Below are positions 26,660 to 34,616 of a stretch of DNA of 64,000 nucleotides, one piece after another. The position numbers and the translations under genes were made by a program. How positions within the stretch are numbered: the first letter of the stretch is position 1; every line of letters starts with the position of its first letter. This DNA comes from Gottfriedia sp002574545. Lineage in GTDB: Bacteria; Bacillota; Bacilli; Bacillales; Bacillaceae_G. The notes under the pieces are model-generated. The model searched no databases. It worked only from the letters and a program-made list of their open reading frames with translations, and was not told where the DNA came from. The DNA lies in the NCBI GenBank assembly GCA_052180195.1, contig CP197469.1; one strand, written 5' to 3'.

Positions 26660-27454
26660 ATGAGTCTGCATTTTAGTGTACTTGCAAGTGGAAGTACCGG
26701 AAATGCGTTATACGTTGGGACGGAGAAAACGAAGCTACTAGTTGATACAGGACTAAGCGGTAAAGCGATGGAGTCTTTATTTAAAGAAATCAACAGGGAT
26801 ATAAAAGAAGTTTCAGGTATTCTAGTCACGCATGAACATAGTGATCATATTAAAGGACTTGGTGTTCTTGCCAGAAGATATCAAATCCCAATTTACGCGA
26901 ACGAAAAAACATGGAAAGCAATGAACCATTTAATTGGAGAAATTCCAACAGAACAAAAGTTCATTTTCAACATGGAAACGACGATTCAGTTTGGGGATAT
27001 TGAAGTAGAATCATTTGGTGTATCACATGACGCTGCTGAACCAATGTTTTACGTATTTCATCACAACGACAAAAAATTTGTTACAATTACGGATACAGGC
27101 TACGTGAGTGACCGAATGAAGGGAATCATTTCTAACGCAGATATGTACATTTTTGAAAGTAACCATGATGTCGAAATGTTACGCATGGGTAGATATCCAT
27201 GGAGTATTAAACGTCGTATATTAAGTGACGTTGGTCATGTATCAAATGAGGATGCTGCACTAGCAATGTCAGATGTAATTGGAGATAAAACAAAACGTAT
27301 TTATCTTGCTCATTTAAGCCAAGATAATAATATGAAAGAGCTTGCCAGAATGTCTGTTACACAAACATTAGAGGGAAAAGGATTTGAAGTTGGGATGCAA
27401 TTTGAAATTCATGACACGGATCCTCAAAAACCAACAGATATAGTGTATGTATAA
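26660..27454 (+). CDS. walJ: WalJ (YycJ) metallo-beta-lactamase-fold hydrolase
   Basis: A 264-residue MBL-fold protein, presumed 5'-3' exonuclease or nuclease-like, last gene of the wal operon. Seen: the ASGSTGNALYV start, the metal site motif THEHSDHIKGL and the later SHDAAEP, TDTGYVS and HLSQDNN segments that complete the dinuclear metal centre. It starts at ATG 26660. The htrA-like protease gene that follows walJ in B. subtilis is missing here. Confidence 0.95.
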   Translation: MSLHFSVLASGSTGNALYVGTEKTKLLVDTGLSGKAMESLFKEINRDIKEVSGILVTHEHSDHIKGLGVLARRYQIPIYANEKTWKAMNHLIGEIPTEQKFIFNMETTIQFGDIEVESFGVSHDAAEPMFYVFHHNDKKFVTITDTGYVSDRMKGIISNADMYIFESNHDVEMLRMGRYPWSIKRRILSDVGHVSNEDAALAMSDVIGDKTKRIYLAHLSQDNNMKELARMSVTQTLEGKGFEVGMQFEIHDTDPQKPTDIVYV

Positions 27455-27471
27455 AACAAAGCACATACTTA

Positions 27472-27500
27472 AGGGGAGAGTTTACTTTCTCCTCTTTTTT
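27472..27500 (+). terminator. Terminator after walJ
   Basis: A 9-bp stem with two G-T pairs (27472-27480 with 27485-27493) and a run of Ts. Confidence 0.8.
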
Positions 27501-27526
27501 ATGTTAAAAAAAGGAGCTGTGTATAA

Positions 27527-27718
27527 ATGGAAAAAATGATATTAAGCTGTGATGAGCATATCGAATGGGCTCTTGACGATTTTGTGGATAAGTATAGTGA
27601 AACACCTTTGTTGAATAAAGTCGAAAAATCGCATAATATATCCACAACCTGTGAATATTGTCAAAATGATGCCATATATATTGTATCGAACATAGATTCC
27701 CCCACTAAATGTGGATAG
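27527..27718 (+). CDS. CxxH/CxxC protein (BA_5709 type)
   Basis: A 63-residue protein with CDEH (Cys8, His11) in the N-terminal block LSCDEHIEWALDDFVD and CEYC (Cys42, Cys45) in the second half. The spacing defines a small Bacillus family named for these motifs, probably binding a metal such as zinc. Function unknown. It starts at ATG 27527 after AAAAGGAG. Its 3' end contains imperfect DnaA boxes belonging to the cluster before rlmH. Confidence 0.85.
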   Translation: MEKMILSCDEHIEWALDDFVDKYSETPLLNKVEKSHNISTTCEYCQNDAIYIVSNIDSPTKCG

Positions 27719-27752
27719 AAATTGTGGGTATGTGGATAACTTTTGTGTATAA
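27638..27752. other. DnaA-box cluster upstream of rlmH
   Basis: Within 115 bases there are two consensus boxes on the minus strand, TGTGGATAA (27731-27739) and TGTGTATAA (27744-27752). One-mismatch boxes lie at 27638-27646 (plus) and 27710-27718 (minus), and a weaker one at 27723-27731 (minus). DnaA-box clusters outside oriC, including one by the B. subtilis rlmH orthologue (yydA), are known from memory to titrate or regulate DnaA. Confidence 0.8.
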
Positions 27753-27777
27753 CTTGTTTGTAAAGTGAGGATACAGT

Positions 27778-28257
27778 GTGAATATCTCAATTATCAGTGT
27801 TGGAAAGTTAAAAGAGAAGTATTTAAAGATGGGGATCGATGAATACATAAAACGATTATCTAGTTATGCAAAAATGGATATAATCGAAGTTGCAGATGAA
27901 AAGGCACCAGAGAATTTAAGTGATGCAGACATGCAAATCGTGAAGGAAAAAGAAGGGGAAAGAATTTTAAGTAAAATAGCAGAAGACACATATGTAATTG
28001 CATTAGCAATTAAGGGAAAAGAACATACATCTGAATCTCTAGCAAAAAAATTAGATCAACTTGCTACATATGGAAACAGCAAAGTAGCATTTGTAATTGG
28101 TGGTTCATTAGGTCTAAGTGATGCTGTGATGAAAAGAGCGGATGATACATTGTCATTTTCAAAAATGACTTTTCCACATCAATTAATGAAATTAGTTTTA
28201 GTTGAGCAAATTTACAGGTCATTTAGAATCAATAGGAATGAACCTTATCATAAATAG
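27778..28257 (+). CDS. rlmH: 23S rRNA pseudouridine-1915 N3-methyltransferase RlmH
   Basis: SPOUT-class methyltransferase acting on pseudouridine 1915 in helix 69 of assembled 70S ribosomes. It is 159 residues from GTG 27778. The knot motif FVIGGSLGLS is at about 105-114, and the conserved C terminus FRINRNEPYHK is intact. The start lies 25 bases after the DnaA-box cluster, so DnaA may also affect its expression. Confidence 0.97.
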   Translation: MNISIISVGKLKEKYLKMGIDEYIKRLSSYAKMDIIEVADEKAPENLSDADMQIVKEKEGERILSKIAEDTYVIALAIKGKEHTSESLAKKLDQLATYGNSKVAFVIGGSLGLSDAVMKRADDTLSFSKMTFPHQLMKLVLVEQIYRSFRINRNEPYHK

Positions 28258-28272
28258 ATTAGGCTCTTTTTT
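28240..28272 (+). terminator. Probable terminator overlapping the rlmH 3' end
   Basis: GAACCT (28240-28245) pairs with AGGCTC (28261-28266) with one mismatch, followed by TTTTTT. The short stem makes this moderate. Confidence 0.5.
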
Positions 28273-28459
28273 AGAAGAATAGTTAAAACAGATGGTAAAA
28301 TTAATATCGTACATGGAGCAAATAATACAAGAAGAAATGTTAGTAGTAAACGATAACTTAAATAGAGTAGAGAATGTTTACAGTGTGACGAAAATTCTAG
28401 AGTACGGTTCATGGCTTAGTAGCTAGAGTCACCCCTATAAAAGAGTGGGAGATTAAACT

Positions 28460-29233
28460 ATGATTGACATCAGAAAAATTATTCAAGGAAAGAATCTTTC
28501 AGAGGTAGAAATCCAAATAGTGCAATATATCATTAATCATATTGATACAGTTTTGCAAATGGGAGTTCGTAAAATTGCGAAGGAAAATTTTACTTCCCCC
28601 GCGACAGTGATTCGCCTGTCAAAAAAATTGGGATATGCCGGATTCGTGGATATGTATTATCAACTGTTGCCATTAGTGAAAAAGGTAGAATTAACAACAA
28701 GTGGCGTTGTCGGAGATTTCTTAGAGATTAGTGAAAGAGACTTTTTGAACAATAATTCAATAGAGGATATTCAGTCGTTTATACAAAATGTATTAAATCT
28801 GCGTCAAAATTATATTTTTATTTATGCTACTGGTTTTTCAGCTATTGCAGCTGAATACTTGTATAAAAAATTATTAGTATTGGGTAAAAAAACAATCTTT
28901 GCAAGTGGTAGTGATTCGATTGGCGTTTTTGAAAATAACCTTGAAGATATTGGTGCTTTAGTGGTTATCTCAAAATCGGGCGAAACACAGTTAATCATTG
29001 ATAAAATACAGGCTGCAAAAGAGCATAACATTTTTACAGTGTCGTTCACAAAAGAAATAGAAAACCGAATTGCAGGACTTTCTGATTTGAATTTTAAAAT
29101 CATCGATCATAATAAACTTGATGACCGAAACGTTCTGCCAAATAGCTTTTTTCCAAGTTTGATGTTAATGTTTGAATTTATCGTCAAGCAGTATGTAGAG
29201 ACGATTATTACCAAAAAGGATAGGAATGAATGA
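28460..29233 (+). CDS. RpiR/MurR-family transcriptional regulator (GlvR-like)
   Basis: Sugar-phosphate-responsive regulator: an N-terminal RpiR-type helix-turn-helix (about 1-77, with TSPATVIRLSKKLGYAGF) and a C-terminal SIS domain (about 105-245, YATGFSAIAAEYLYKKL and SKSGETQLIIDK). It stands directly upstream of a PTS permease and a 6-phospho-alpha-glucosidase. In B. subtilis the glv genes carry the same trio, with GlvR as activator, so regulation of these two genes is likely. Its stop lies in its terminator hairpin. Bases 28273-28459 hold only a 44-codon open frame (28292-28426) with no ribosome site. Confidence 0.9.
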   Translation: MIDIRKIIQGKNLSEVEIQIVQYIINHIDTVLQMGVRKIAKENFTSPATVIRLSKKLGYAGFVDMYYQLLPLVKKVELTTSGVVGDFLEISERDFLNNNSIEDIQSFIQNVLNLRQNYIFIYATGFSAIAAEYLYKKLLVLGKKTIFASGSDSIGVFENNLEDIGALVVISKSGETQLIIDKIQAAKEHNIFTVSFTKEIENRIAGLSDLNFKIIDHNKLDDRNVLPNSFFPSLMLMFEFIVKQYVETIITKKDRNE

Positions 29234-29266
29234 AACGTGTTTCAATATGTGAAACACGTTTTTTGT
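29233..29266 (+). terminator. Terminator after the RpiR-type gene
   Basis: A perfect 12-bp stem (AAACGTGTTTCA 29233-29244 with TGAAACACGTTT 29250-29261) and TTTTTG. It resembles but is not a parS. Confidence 0.88.
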
Positions 29267-29320
29267 TCCCTTAATTCTATCGACTATAAAAGGGCTTACA
29301 TTGTATTCTTAACCTATAAA

Positions 29321-29334
29321 CGAAAACGATTACA
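29321..29334. promoter_or_regulatory. Candidate cre site before the PTS gene
   Basis: CGAAAACGATTACA matches the CcpA site consensus (TGWAANCGNTNWCA) at all constrained bases except the first. It lies 22 bases before the PTS start, so CcpA binding would block transcription. Carbon catabolite repression is expected for a maltose-type system. Confidence 0.55.
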
Positions 29335-29356
29335 TATATAGGAGGGGTAAGGCAAA

Positions 29357-30958
29357 ATGAAAATGAAAGTCATGGAGGCCATGCAACGATTTTCAAAAGC
29401 AATGTTCATTCCAATACTTATTTTACCGATTGAGGGTATTTTAATTGCATTCGGTAATTTATTTACTAATCCAAAGCTAATGGAAGTCTTTCCGTTTTTG
29501 GATAATCCGATTACTACCGGTTTTGGGACAATCTTAACTGGATCATTGGTTTCGATTCTTGCTAACTTGGGACTGATATTTTGTGTAGGGATTGCAATTG
29601 GGTTAGCTAATAAAGAAAAAGCGATTGCAGGATTTACAGCTTTATTAGGTTATCTAGTATTTGTAAACGCTATGAATAAATTTATGCAACTTAGCGGAAT
29701 TCTGTTTGAAGGTGAAACGTTGCAAGGATCAGGACAAACTACCGTATTGGGTGTACAAATCCTTGATATGGGTGTGTTCCTTGGACTTATTCTCGGAATT
29801 GTAACCGCTATCGTTCACAATAAATTCGTTGATAAAGAATTTAAAGGTGCGTTCCAAATTTACGGAGGATCACGATTTGTATTTATCGTACTTATTCCCG
29901 TTGTTGTACTTTTATCTATTGCACTTACTTATATTTGGCCAGTCTTCCAATCTGGAATTAATGGTCTAGGGTCGTTTATCCAACATAGTGGAAGCTTCGG
30001 AATATTTTTATATGGAGCATTGGAACGTTTATTAATTCCTACTGGACTACATCACTTAGTCTATACACCATTTTTATATTCATCATTGGGTGGTGTCCAA
30101 GAAGTTGGCGGACAAGTATTTGAAGGAGCAAGAAATATTTATTACGCGGAAATTACAAATCCTTCTGTAAAAGAGCTTTCTCCAAGTGTCGTTTGGGATG
30201 CTCGTGGTATTTCAAAAATGTTCGGTTTAATTGGTGCATGTTTAGCGATGTACCATACAGCAAAGCTAGAGAACAAAGCAAAGGCAAGAGCGATTTTAAT
30301 TCCTGCTGCTATTACATCATTTATTGCAGGTGTTACAGAACCTATTGAATTCTCTTTCATGTTCGTGGCGCCATTATTATTTGTCGTACATGCTGTGTTA
30401 AGTGGTTTGGCGATGGTGACGTTCCATCTATTTGATGTTCGTGCAATTGGTCCAAACGGTATGATTGACTTCTTATTGTTCAACGTACCACTTGGAGTCG
30501 AAAAAACACATTGGCCAATGTATATTTTAATAGGATTAATCTACTTCGGTATTTACTATGTAGTTTTCCGCTTCTTAATTACGAAATTTAACTTCAAAAC
30601 AATTGGAAGAGAAGATGAAGGTGGAGAAACAAAGTTATATACGAAGCAAGAATATAAAGAAAAGCAAAGCCGAGGAAAAGCCGAAGCTGCCGCGACGCAA
30701 GGGGATGACGGAATTGCCCCAGTGATCGTTGGTGCATTAGGCGGAGCGAGCAATATTACTACAATTACCAATTGCTATACAAGACTTCGACTGACACTGG
30801 ATAATCCAGAAAAGGTTAACGAAGATGTATTAAAGAGAGAAACAGGTGCTAGTGGCGTTATTATTAGCGATAAAAACGTCCAGGTTGTCTACGGCTTACA
30901 GGTAAATAACGTTCGTAAAGCAGTTGATAACTATTTGGGATTAAGTAAAAATGAATAA
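29357..30958 (+). CDS. malP: Alpha-glucoside-specific PTS enzyme IICB (MalP/GlvC type)
   Basis: Imports and phosphorylates maltose-type alpha-glucosides to the 6-phosphate. It is 533 residues. EIIC occupies about 1-415 (about ten membrane segments; the motifs GLHHLVYTPF and TEPIEFSFMF near the substrate site). After a charged linker comes EIIB with the phospho-Cys at 473 (ITNCYTRLRLTLDN). No EIIA domain is present, so it must borrow the glucose-type EIIA from elsewhere. Followed closely by malA, fixing the alpha-glucoside class. ATG 29357 after ATAGGAGGGG. Confidence 0.93.
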   Translation: MKMKVMEAMQRFSKAMFIPILILPIEGILIAFGNLFTNPKLMEVFPFLDNPITTGFGTILTGSLVSILANLGLIFCVGIAIGLANKEKAIAGFTALLGYLVFVNAMNKFMQLSGILFEGETLQGSGQTTVLGVQILDMGVFLGLILGIVTAIVHNKFVDKEFKGAFQIYGGSRFVFIVLIPVVVLLSIALTYIWPVFQSGINGLGSFIQHSGSFGIFLYGALERLLIPTGLHHLVYTPFLYSSLGGVQEVGGQVFEGARNIYYAEITNPSVKELSPSVVWDARGISKMFGLIGACLAMYHTAKLENKAKARAILIPAAITSFIAGVTEPIEFSFMFVAPLLFVVHAVLSGLAMVTFHLFDVRAIGPNGMIDFLLFNVPLGVEKTHWPMYILIGLIYFGIYYVVFRFLITKFNFKTIGREDEGGETKLYTKQEYKEKQSRGKAEAAATQGDDGIAPVIVGALGGASNITTITNCYTRLRLTLDNPEKVNEDVLKRETGASGVIISDKNVQVVYGLQVNNVRKAVDNYLGLSKNE

Positions 30959-31004
30959 AAATAGAAGCAAACATAGAACAATAGATTAGAAGGGAATGGA
31001 GAAG

Positions 31005-32330
31005 ATGAAAAAATTCTCAGTTGTTATTGCAGGCGGAGGAAGTACGTACACACCAGGGATTGTCATGATGTTATTAGATAATCTTGACCGTTTCCCACTT
31101 AGAAAACTAAAATTATATGATAATGATGAGCAACGACAAGCGGTATTAGGTGAGGCAATTGAGATTGTGCTAAAAGAAAATGCCCCTGATATTGAATATT
31201 GTTTTACAACTGATCCAGAAGAAGCTTTCAGTGATATCGACTTTTGTTTTGCCCATATCCGTGTTGGAAAATATGAAATGCGTGAAATGGATGAAAAAAT
31301 TCCATTAAAACATAATGTTGTCGGGCAAGAAACGTGCGGACCTGGTGGAATCGCTTATGGAATGAGAAGTATTGGACCTATGATCGAAATGATCGACTTG
31401 ATGGAACAATATTCTCCGGATGCTTGGATGTTAAACTATTCTAATCCTGCAGCCATTGTAGCTGAAGCTTGCCGTGTCCTTCGTCCGAATTCAAAAGTAC
31501 TAAATATTTGTGATATGCCTGTAGGTACACTTCGTAGAATGTCACACATCGTTGGTAAGGAACCAGAGGACTTAGAAGTACGCTATTTTGGATTAAATCA
31601 CTTCGGTTGGTGGACAAGTATAAAAGATAAAGAAGGAAAAGAATATCTACCTCAAATTCGTGATTATGTAGCGGAAAACGGCTATTTAACTCAAAAAGAA
31701 GTCGATACTCAGCATACAGACGCTAGCTGGCAGGAAACACATAAAAAAGCTAAAGATCTTTTAGCGATTGATCCAAGATTTCTGCCTAACACTTATTTAA
31801 AATATTACTTCTATCCTGATTATGTAGTAAAAACATCTAATCCGGAATACACAAGAGCAAATGAAGTTATAGCTGGAAGAGAGAAGACAGTCTTTTCTAT
31901 GGCAAGAACGATTATTGAAAATGGAACTTCCAAAGATTGCGAATTTGAAATGGGAGCCCACGCAACTTTTGTTGTCGACCTTGCTCGTGCCATTGCATTT
32001 AACACGCACGAAAGAATGCTGTTAATTGTAGAAAACAACGGAACGATTGCTAACTTTGATAATGATGCGATGGTAGAAGTTCCATGTATTGTTGGAACAG
32101 ATGGACCAGAACCATTAAGCCAAGGAAAGATTCCTGAATTTCAAAGAGCATTAATGTACCAACAAGTAACAGTAGAAAAACTAGTCGTACAAGCTTATAT
32201 TGAAGGCAGTTACCAAAAACTTTGGCAGGCATTAACGCTATCTAAAACGGTACCAAGTGCAAAAGTAGCCAAAGAAATATTAGATGATTTAATTGAAGCA
32301 AATAGAGAGTATTGGCCAGAATTAACATAA
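31005..32330 (+). CDS. malA: 6-phospho-alpha-glucosidase, GH4 (MalA/GlvA)
   Basis: NAD- and Mn-dependent GH4 hydrolase that splits maltose-6-phosphate into glucose and glucose-6-phosphate. ATG 31005 (441 residues) gives MKKFSVVIAGGGSTYTPG, matching GlvA; ATG 30996 is too close to AGAAGGG. Seen: the NAD loop GGGSTYTPG, the metal ligands Cys169 (NICDMPVG) and His199 (GLNHFGWW), and a C terminus ending NREYWPELT. The similarity to B. subtilis GlvA is high throughout. It lies 46 bases after the PTS gene and ends at a long hairpin. Confidence 0.95.
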   Translation: MKKFSVVIAGGGSTYTPGIVMMLLDNLDRFPLRKLKLYDNDEQRQAVLGEAIEIVLKENAPDIEYCFTTDPEEAFSDIDFCFAHIRVGKYEMREMDEKIPLKHNVVGQETCGPGGIAYGMRSIGPMIEMIDLMEQYSPDAWMLNYSNPAAIVAEACRVLRPNSKVLNICDMPVGTLRRMSHIVGKEPEDLEVRYFGLNHFGWWTSIKDKEGKEYLPQIRDYVAENGYLTQKEVDTQHTDASWQETHKKAKDLLAIDPRFLPNTYLKYYFYPDYVVKTSNPEYTRANEVIAGREKTVFSMARTIIENGTSKDCEFEMGAHATFVVDLARAIAFNTHERMLLIVENNGTIANFDNDAMVEVPCIVGTDGPEPLSQGKIPEFQRALMYQQVTVEKLVVQAYIEGSYQKLWQALTLSKTVPSAKVAKEILDDLIEANREYWPELT

Positions 32331-32347
32331 ATGGCCGTTTATAAGGA

Positions 32348-32405
32348 AAATAGAAAAGGGGATGTGCTACCAAAATTTTTGGGAGGCACATTCCCTTTTC
32401 TATTT
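32348..32405 (+). terminator. Long hairpin after malA
   Basis: A 20-bp stem with little mismatch (32348-32367 with 32386-32405) and an 18-base loop. The outer part is A/T-rich, giving T-rich sequence on the 3' side. Confidence 0.75.
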
Positions 32406-32718
32406 ATTAGATATTAATTGTGGCACCACTTAGATTCTCCAATCAGATATCAACATGATCAGTCCTCTTTGTATTAAAGCCTTCAGGACGTTAGGATGTT
32501 TCTTATTTTTTCGAACCAATTTTTTATATATGAATTCACGAAAAATCTCTCTAGAAAACTGAAATCTTTTTTTATTAATATTAAGAAAATCTTAAGATTT
32601 ATATGGGGTGGTTTTTTTAATAAGAAAAAACTATAAATAACAAGTCATGCAGAATCAAACAAAGTATACTTATAGTTAGTGAATTGAACGCCAAATTCAA
32701 TTAAGGAGGATCTACAGA
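32406..32718. other. Intergenic region after malA
   Basis: AT-rich, no gene seen. A perfect 14-bp palindrome AAATCTTAAGATTT lies at 32587-32600, and AAGGAGGA at 32703-32710 is the ribosome site of the next gene. Confidence 0.5.
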
Positions 32719-34176
32719 TTGAAGGGAAAAGTAAAAAGAATACTTATAACATTATTAGCAAATCCACTTTTCTTAATTGGATACTGGATATTTGGAGTAA
32801 AGTTAGCTGCAATTTGCAAGTATGGAAGTATCGATAAAAATCTACCTATGCTATTAATAAGCTTAGCCCTAATAATATCGGTCATTTTATTTACCGCAAT
32901 AAAAGTTATAAAAGGTAGTGAGCGGAAACAGAACAAACTAACAGATATAAAAGCATGGAAGTGGATTTCTATAATCTTGTTTGTTGCAATAACATTATTT
33001 TATGGAGTGAACATATATAAAAGTGCGACAAATTTTGGTGGTAAACTTGCGTGGTATATAGAGTCATTGAAAAACGAAAGATCGATTAAATTTGATCATA
33101 ATAATATCTATCAATACGGTGTAGAGGGCATTTTTGAAGATATTAATAACAAGCATAAATTACCTAAAAAACTTTATATGGAAAATAATTTTTCCCTGAA
33201 ATTTAATTCAGATGGAATCATTACATCTTTTGATACATTTGTTTATGGGAAAAATGACGAAGGAAAAGAAGAGAGTTTTCTAATAACTTATGATAAAAAT
33301 AAGTCAGAAAATATTACTATCTATTTAAACGGGTATGCCGCTCCTACTTATAATGACGACAAACTATTAAAACCTTTAATTGAAACCGTTAATGTGATCC
33401 CAATTAAAAAAGCAGTTAGTAAATGGGATGAAAATCAGTATGGATTGCTCTATTACGGCAAAAGAAATTGGGGGTACAATCCAAATGGAATCATTAATAT
33501 TGATAAGAATGGAAGAGAATATCATCCGGAAACAGCGAGTACAGAAATCATTGGGTATACTGTATCGTTATTTGTTCCTGGAATGGATCAATTCATTACA
33601 CCTTCTAGATATAACTTAATAGGCGATCCAAATTGGAGCAAACCTTCTTCAAATCAAGTTACTTCAAATGAGAAGAAAAATGAACAAACAAATACAAACG
33701 AACAGTTTTTCCAATCTAAAGAAGTCGGTTATAAATTAAACGTTGCTGATAAGGCTTTAGGGAGCACGTTTTATTCATTAAGCAAAACCACTGATGAAGG
33801 CAATACATGGACCGTTATAAATAATGACCCATACAGCGGAACTGTTGGAGGCGCAACGGGAATCATCTTTTTTGATGACAAACTCGGATTTTTAGGAGCA
33901 GTTAATCCTTCTGGAAATGAAGGATCCTTATACCGCACAGACGATGGGGGTAAAACTTTCAAAAAAGTAAACTATACACCTCACGAAGTAAAATTGCATT
34001 CCGGACAGACTATAAAACCATTTGATACGCCAAGTCTACCTTTTAAGGAAGGCGGAGTTTTAAGCATGTTGGTTGGTCAAGGTTCAGACGGGGATTATAA
34101 CGGTAATAGTAGCGAACTTTATCAATCAAGGGATAATGGGCTAACGTGGAAATTTGTGAAAGAGGTTAAAAAATAG
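32719..34176 (+). CDS. Membrane protein with external Asp-box (BNR-like) repeats
   Basis: Not recognised as a named family. It is 485 residues from TTG 32719 with AAGGAGGA eight bases upstream. Three membrane helices near 8-32, 43-65 and 82-102 precede a large domain, presumably outside the cell. The C-terminal part holds three Asp-box-like motifs of the S-x-D-x-G-x-T-W type: TTDEGNTWT (about 360), RTDDGGKTFKK (about 418) and QSRDNGLTWKF (about 475). Such motifs mark beta-propellers (sialidase or YCF48-like). A low-complexity linker (SNQVTSNEKKNEQTNTNEQ) separates the two parts. No catalytic residues can be assigned. Confidence 0.75.
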   Translation: MKGKVKRILITLLANPLFLIGYWIFGVKLAAICKYGSIDKNLPMLLISLALIISVILFTAIKVIKGSERKQNKLTDIKAWKWISIILFVAITLFYGVNIYKSATNFGGKLAWYIESLKNERSIKFDHNNIYQYGVEGIFEDINNKHKLPKKLYMENNFSLKFNSDGIITSFDTFVYGKNDEGKEESFLITYDKNKSENITIYLNGYAAPTYNDDKLLKPLIETVNVIPIKKAVSKWDENQYGLLYYGKRNWGYNPNGIINIDKNGREYHPETASTEIIGYTVSLFVPGMDQFITPSRYNLIGDPNWSKPSSNQVTSNEKKNEQTNTNEQFFQSKEVGYKLNVADKALGSTFYSLSKTTDEGNTWTVINNDPYSGTVGGATGIIFFDDKLGFLGAVNPSGNEGSLYRTDDGGKTFKKVNYTPHEVKLHSGQTIKPFDTPSLPFKEGGVLSMLVGQGSDGDYNGNSSELYQSRDNGLTWKFVKEVKK

Positions 34177-34222
34177 GTACTCATATTCAAACAGATGATT
34201 CTATAAGGAATATAAAGAAAGT

Positions 34223-34253
34223 TCTCTCAAAAAAATGAGGGTTCTTTTTTTAT
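34223..34253 (+). terminator. Terminator after the Asp-box gene
   Basis: CTCTCA pairs with TGAGGG (one G-T), extended by AGAA/TTCT across an asymmetric bulge, then seven Ts. Confidence 0.7.
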
Positions 34254-34459
34254 GTTCTTTACTTGAGTATGTAGATTAAAAATAATTAATTTATCATCAA
34301 AATATTGAAATTATTAAAATTTTTAGTGTAACAAGTTACAATTCCCCCAAATCCATCTATATAAATTACTCATGTAAAACAATGAGAAAATGAAAATCAC
34401 CTCAAATTTTAACAAAAAATGACAAGTTTCGTCCCGCATTTTACGCTAGAATTCCCCAA

Positions 34460-34488
34460 TTTACTGTTCTTATAACCCAAATTATAAT
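34460..34488 (+). promoter_or_regulatory. Promoter candidate for the giant subtilase
   Basis: TTTACT (34460-34465), N17, TATAAT (34483-34488), giving a leader of about 120 bases. The leader includes a small stem (GCGAC/GTCGT, near 34497-34513). The rest of 34254-34616 is AT-rich without a gene; GTAACAAGTTAC (34329-34340) is a short palindrome. Confidence 0.5.
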
Positions 34489-34616
34489 GAAGAATGGCGA
34501 CTTAATTGTCGTAAAATTTTTAAAAGTATAAAAATTTTGTTGTTAAAAGGGGGAAATGGCTAGGGGGGAATAGGACTTTTACTCTATATTAAATTAAGAA
34601 GGGAAATGAGAAAGGT

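Noticed and set aside
28292..28426. A 44-codon gene between rlmH and the RpiR regulator
   Set aside because: No ribosome site, no recognisable motif, and the composition is that of intergenic DNA. Kept only as a remark.
29233..29261. parS look-alike with GTTTCA and TGAAAC halves
   Set aside because: The halves are separated by ATATG and the sequence is a terminator stem with a T run; the CACGTG centre is absent.
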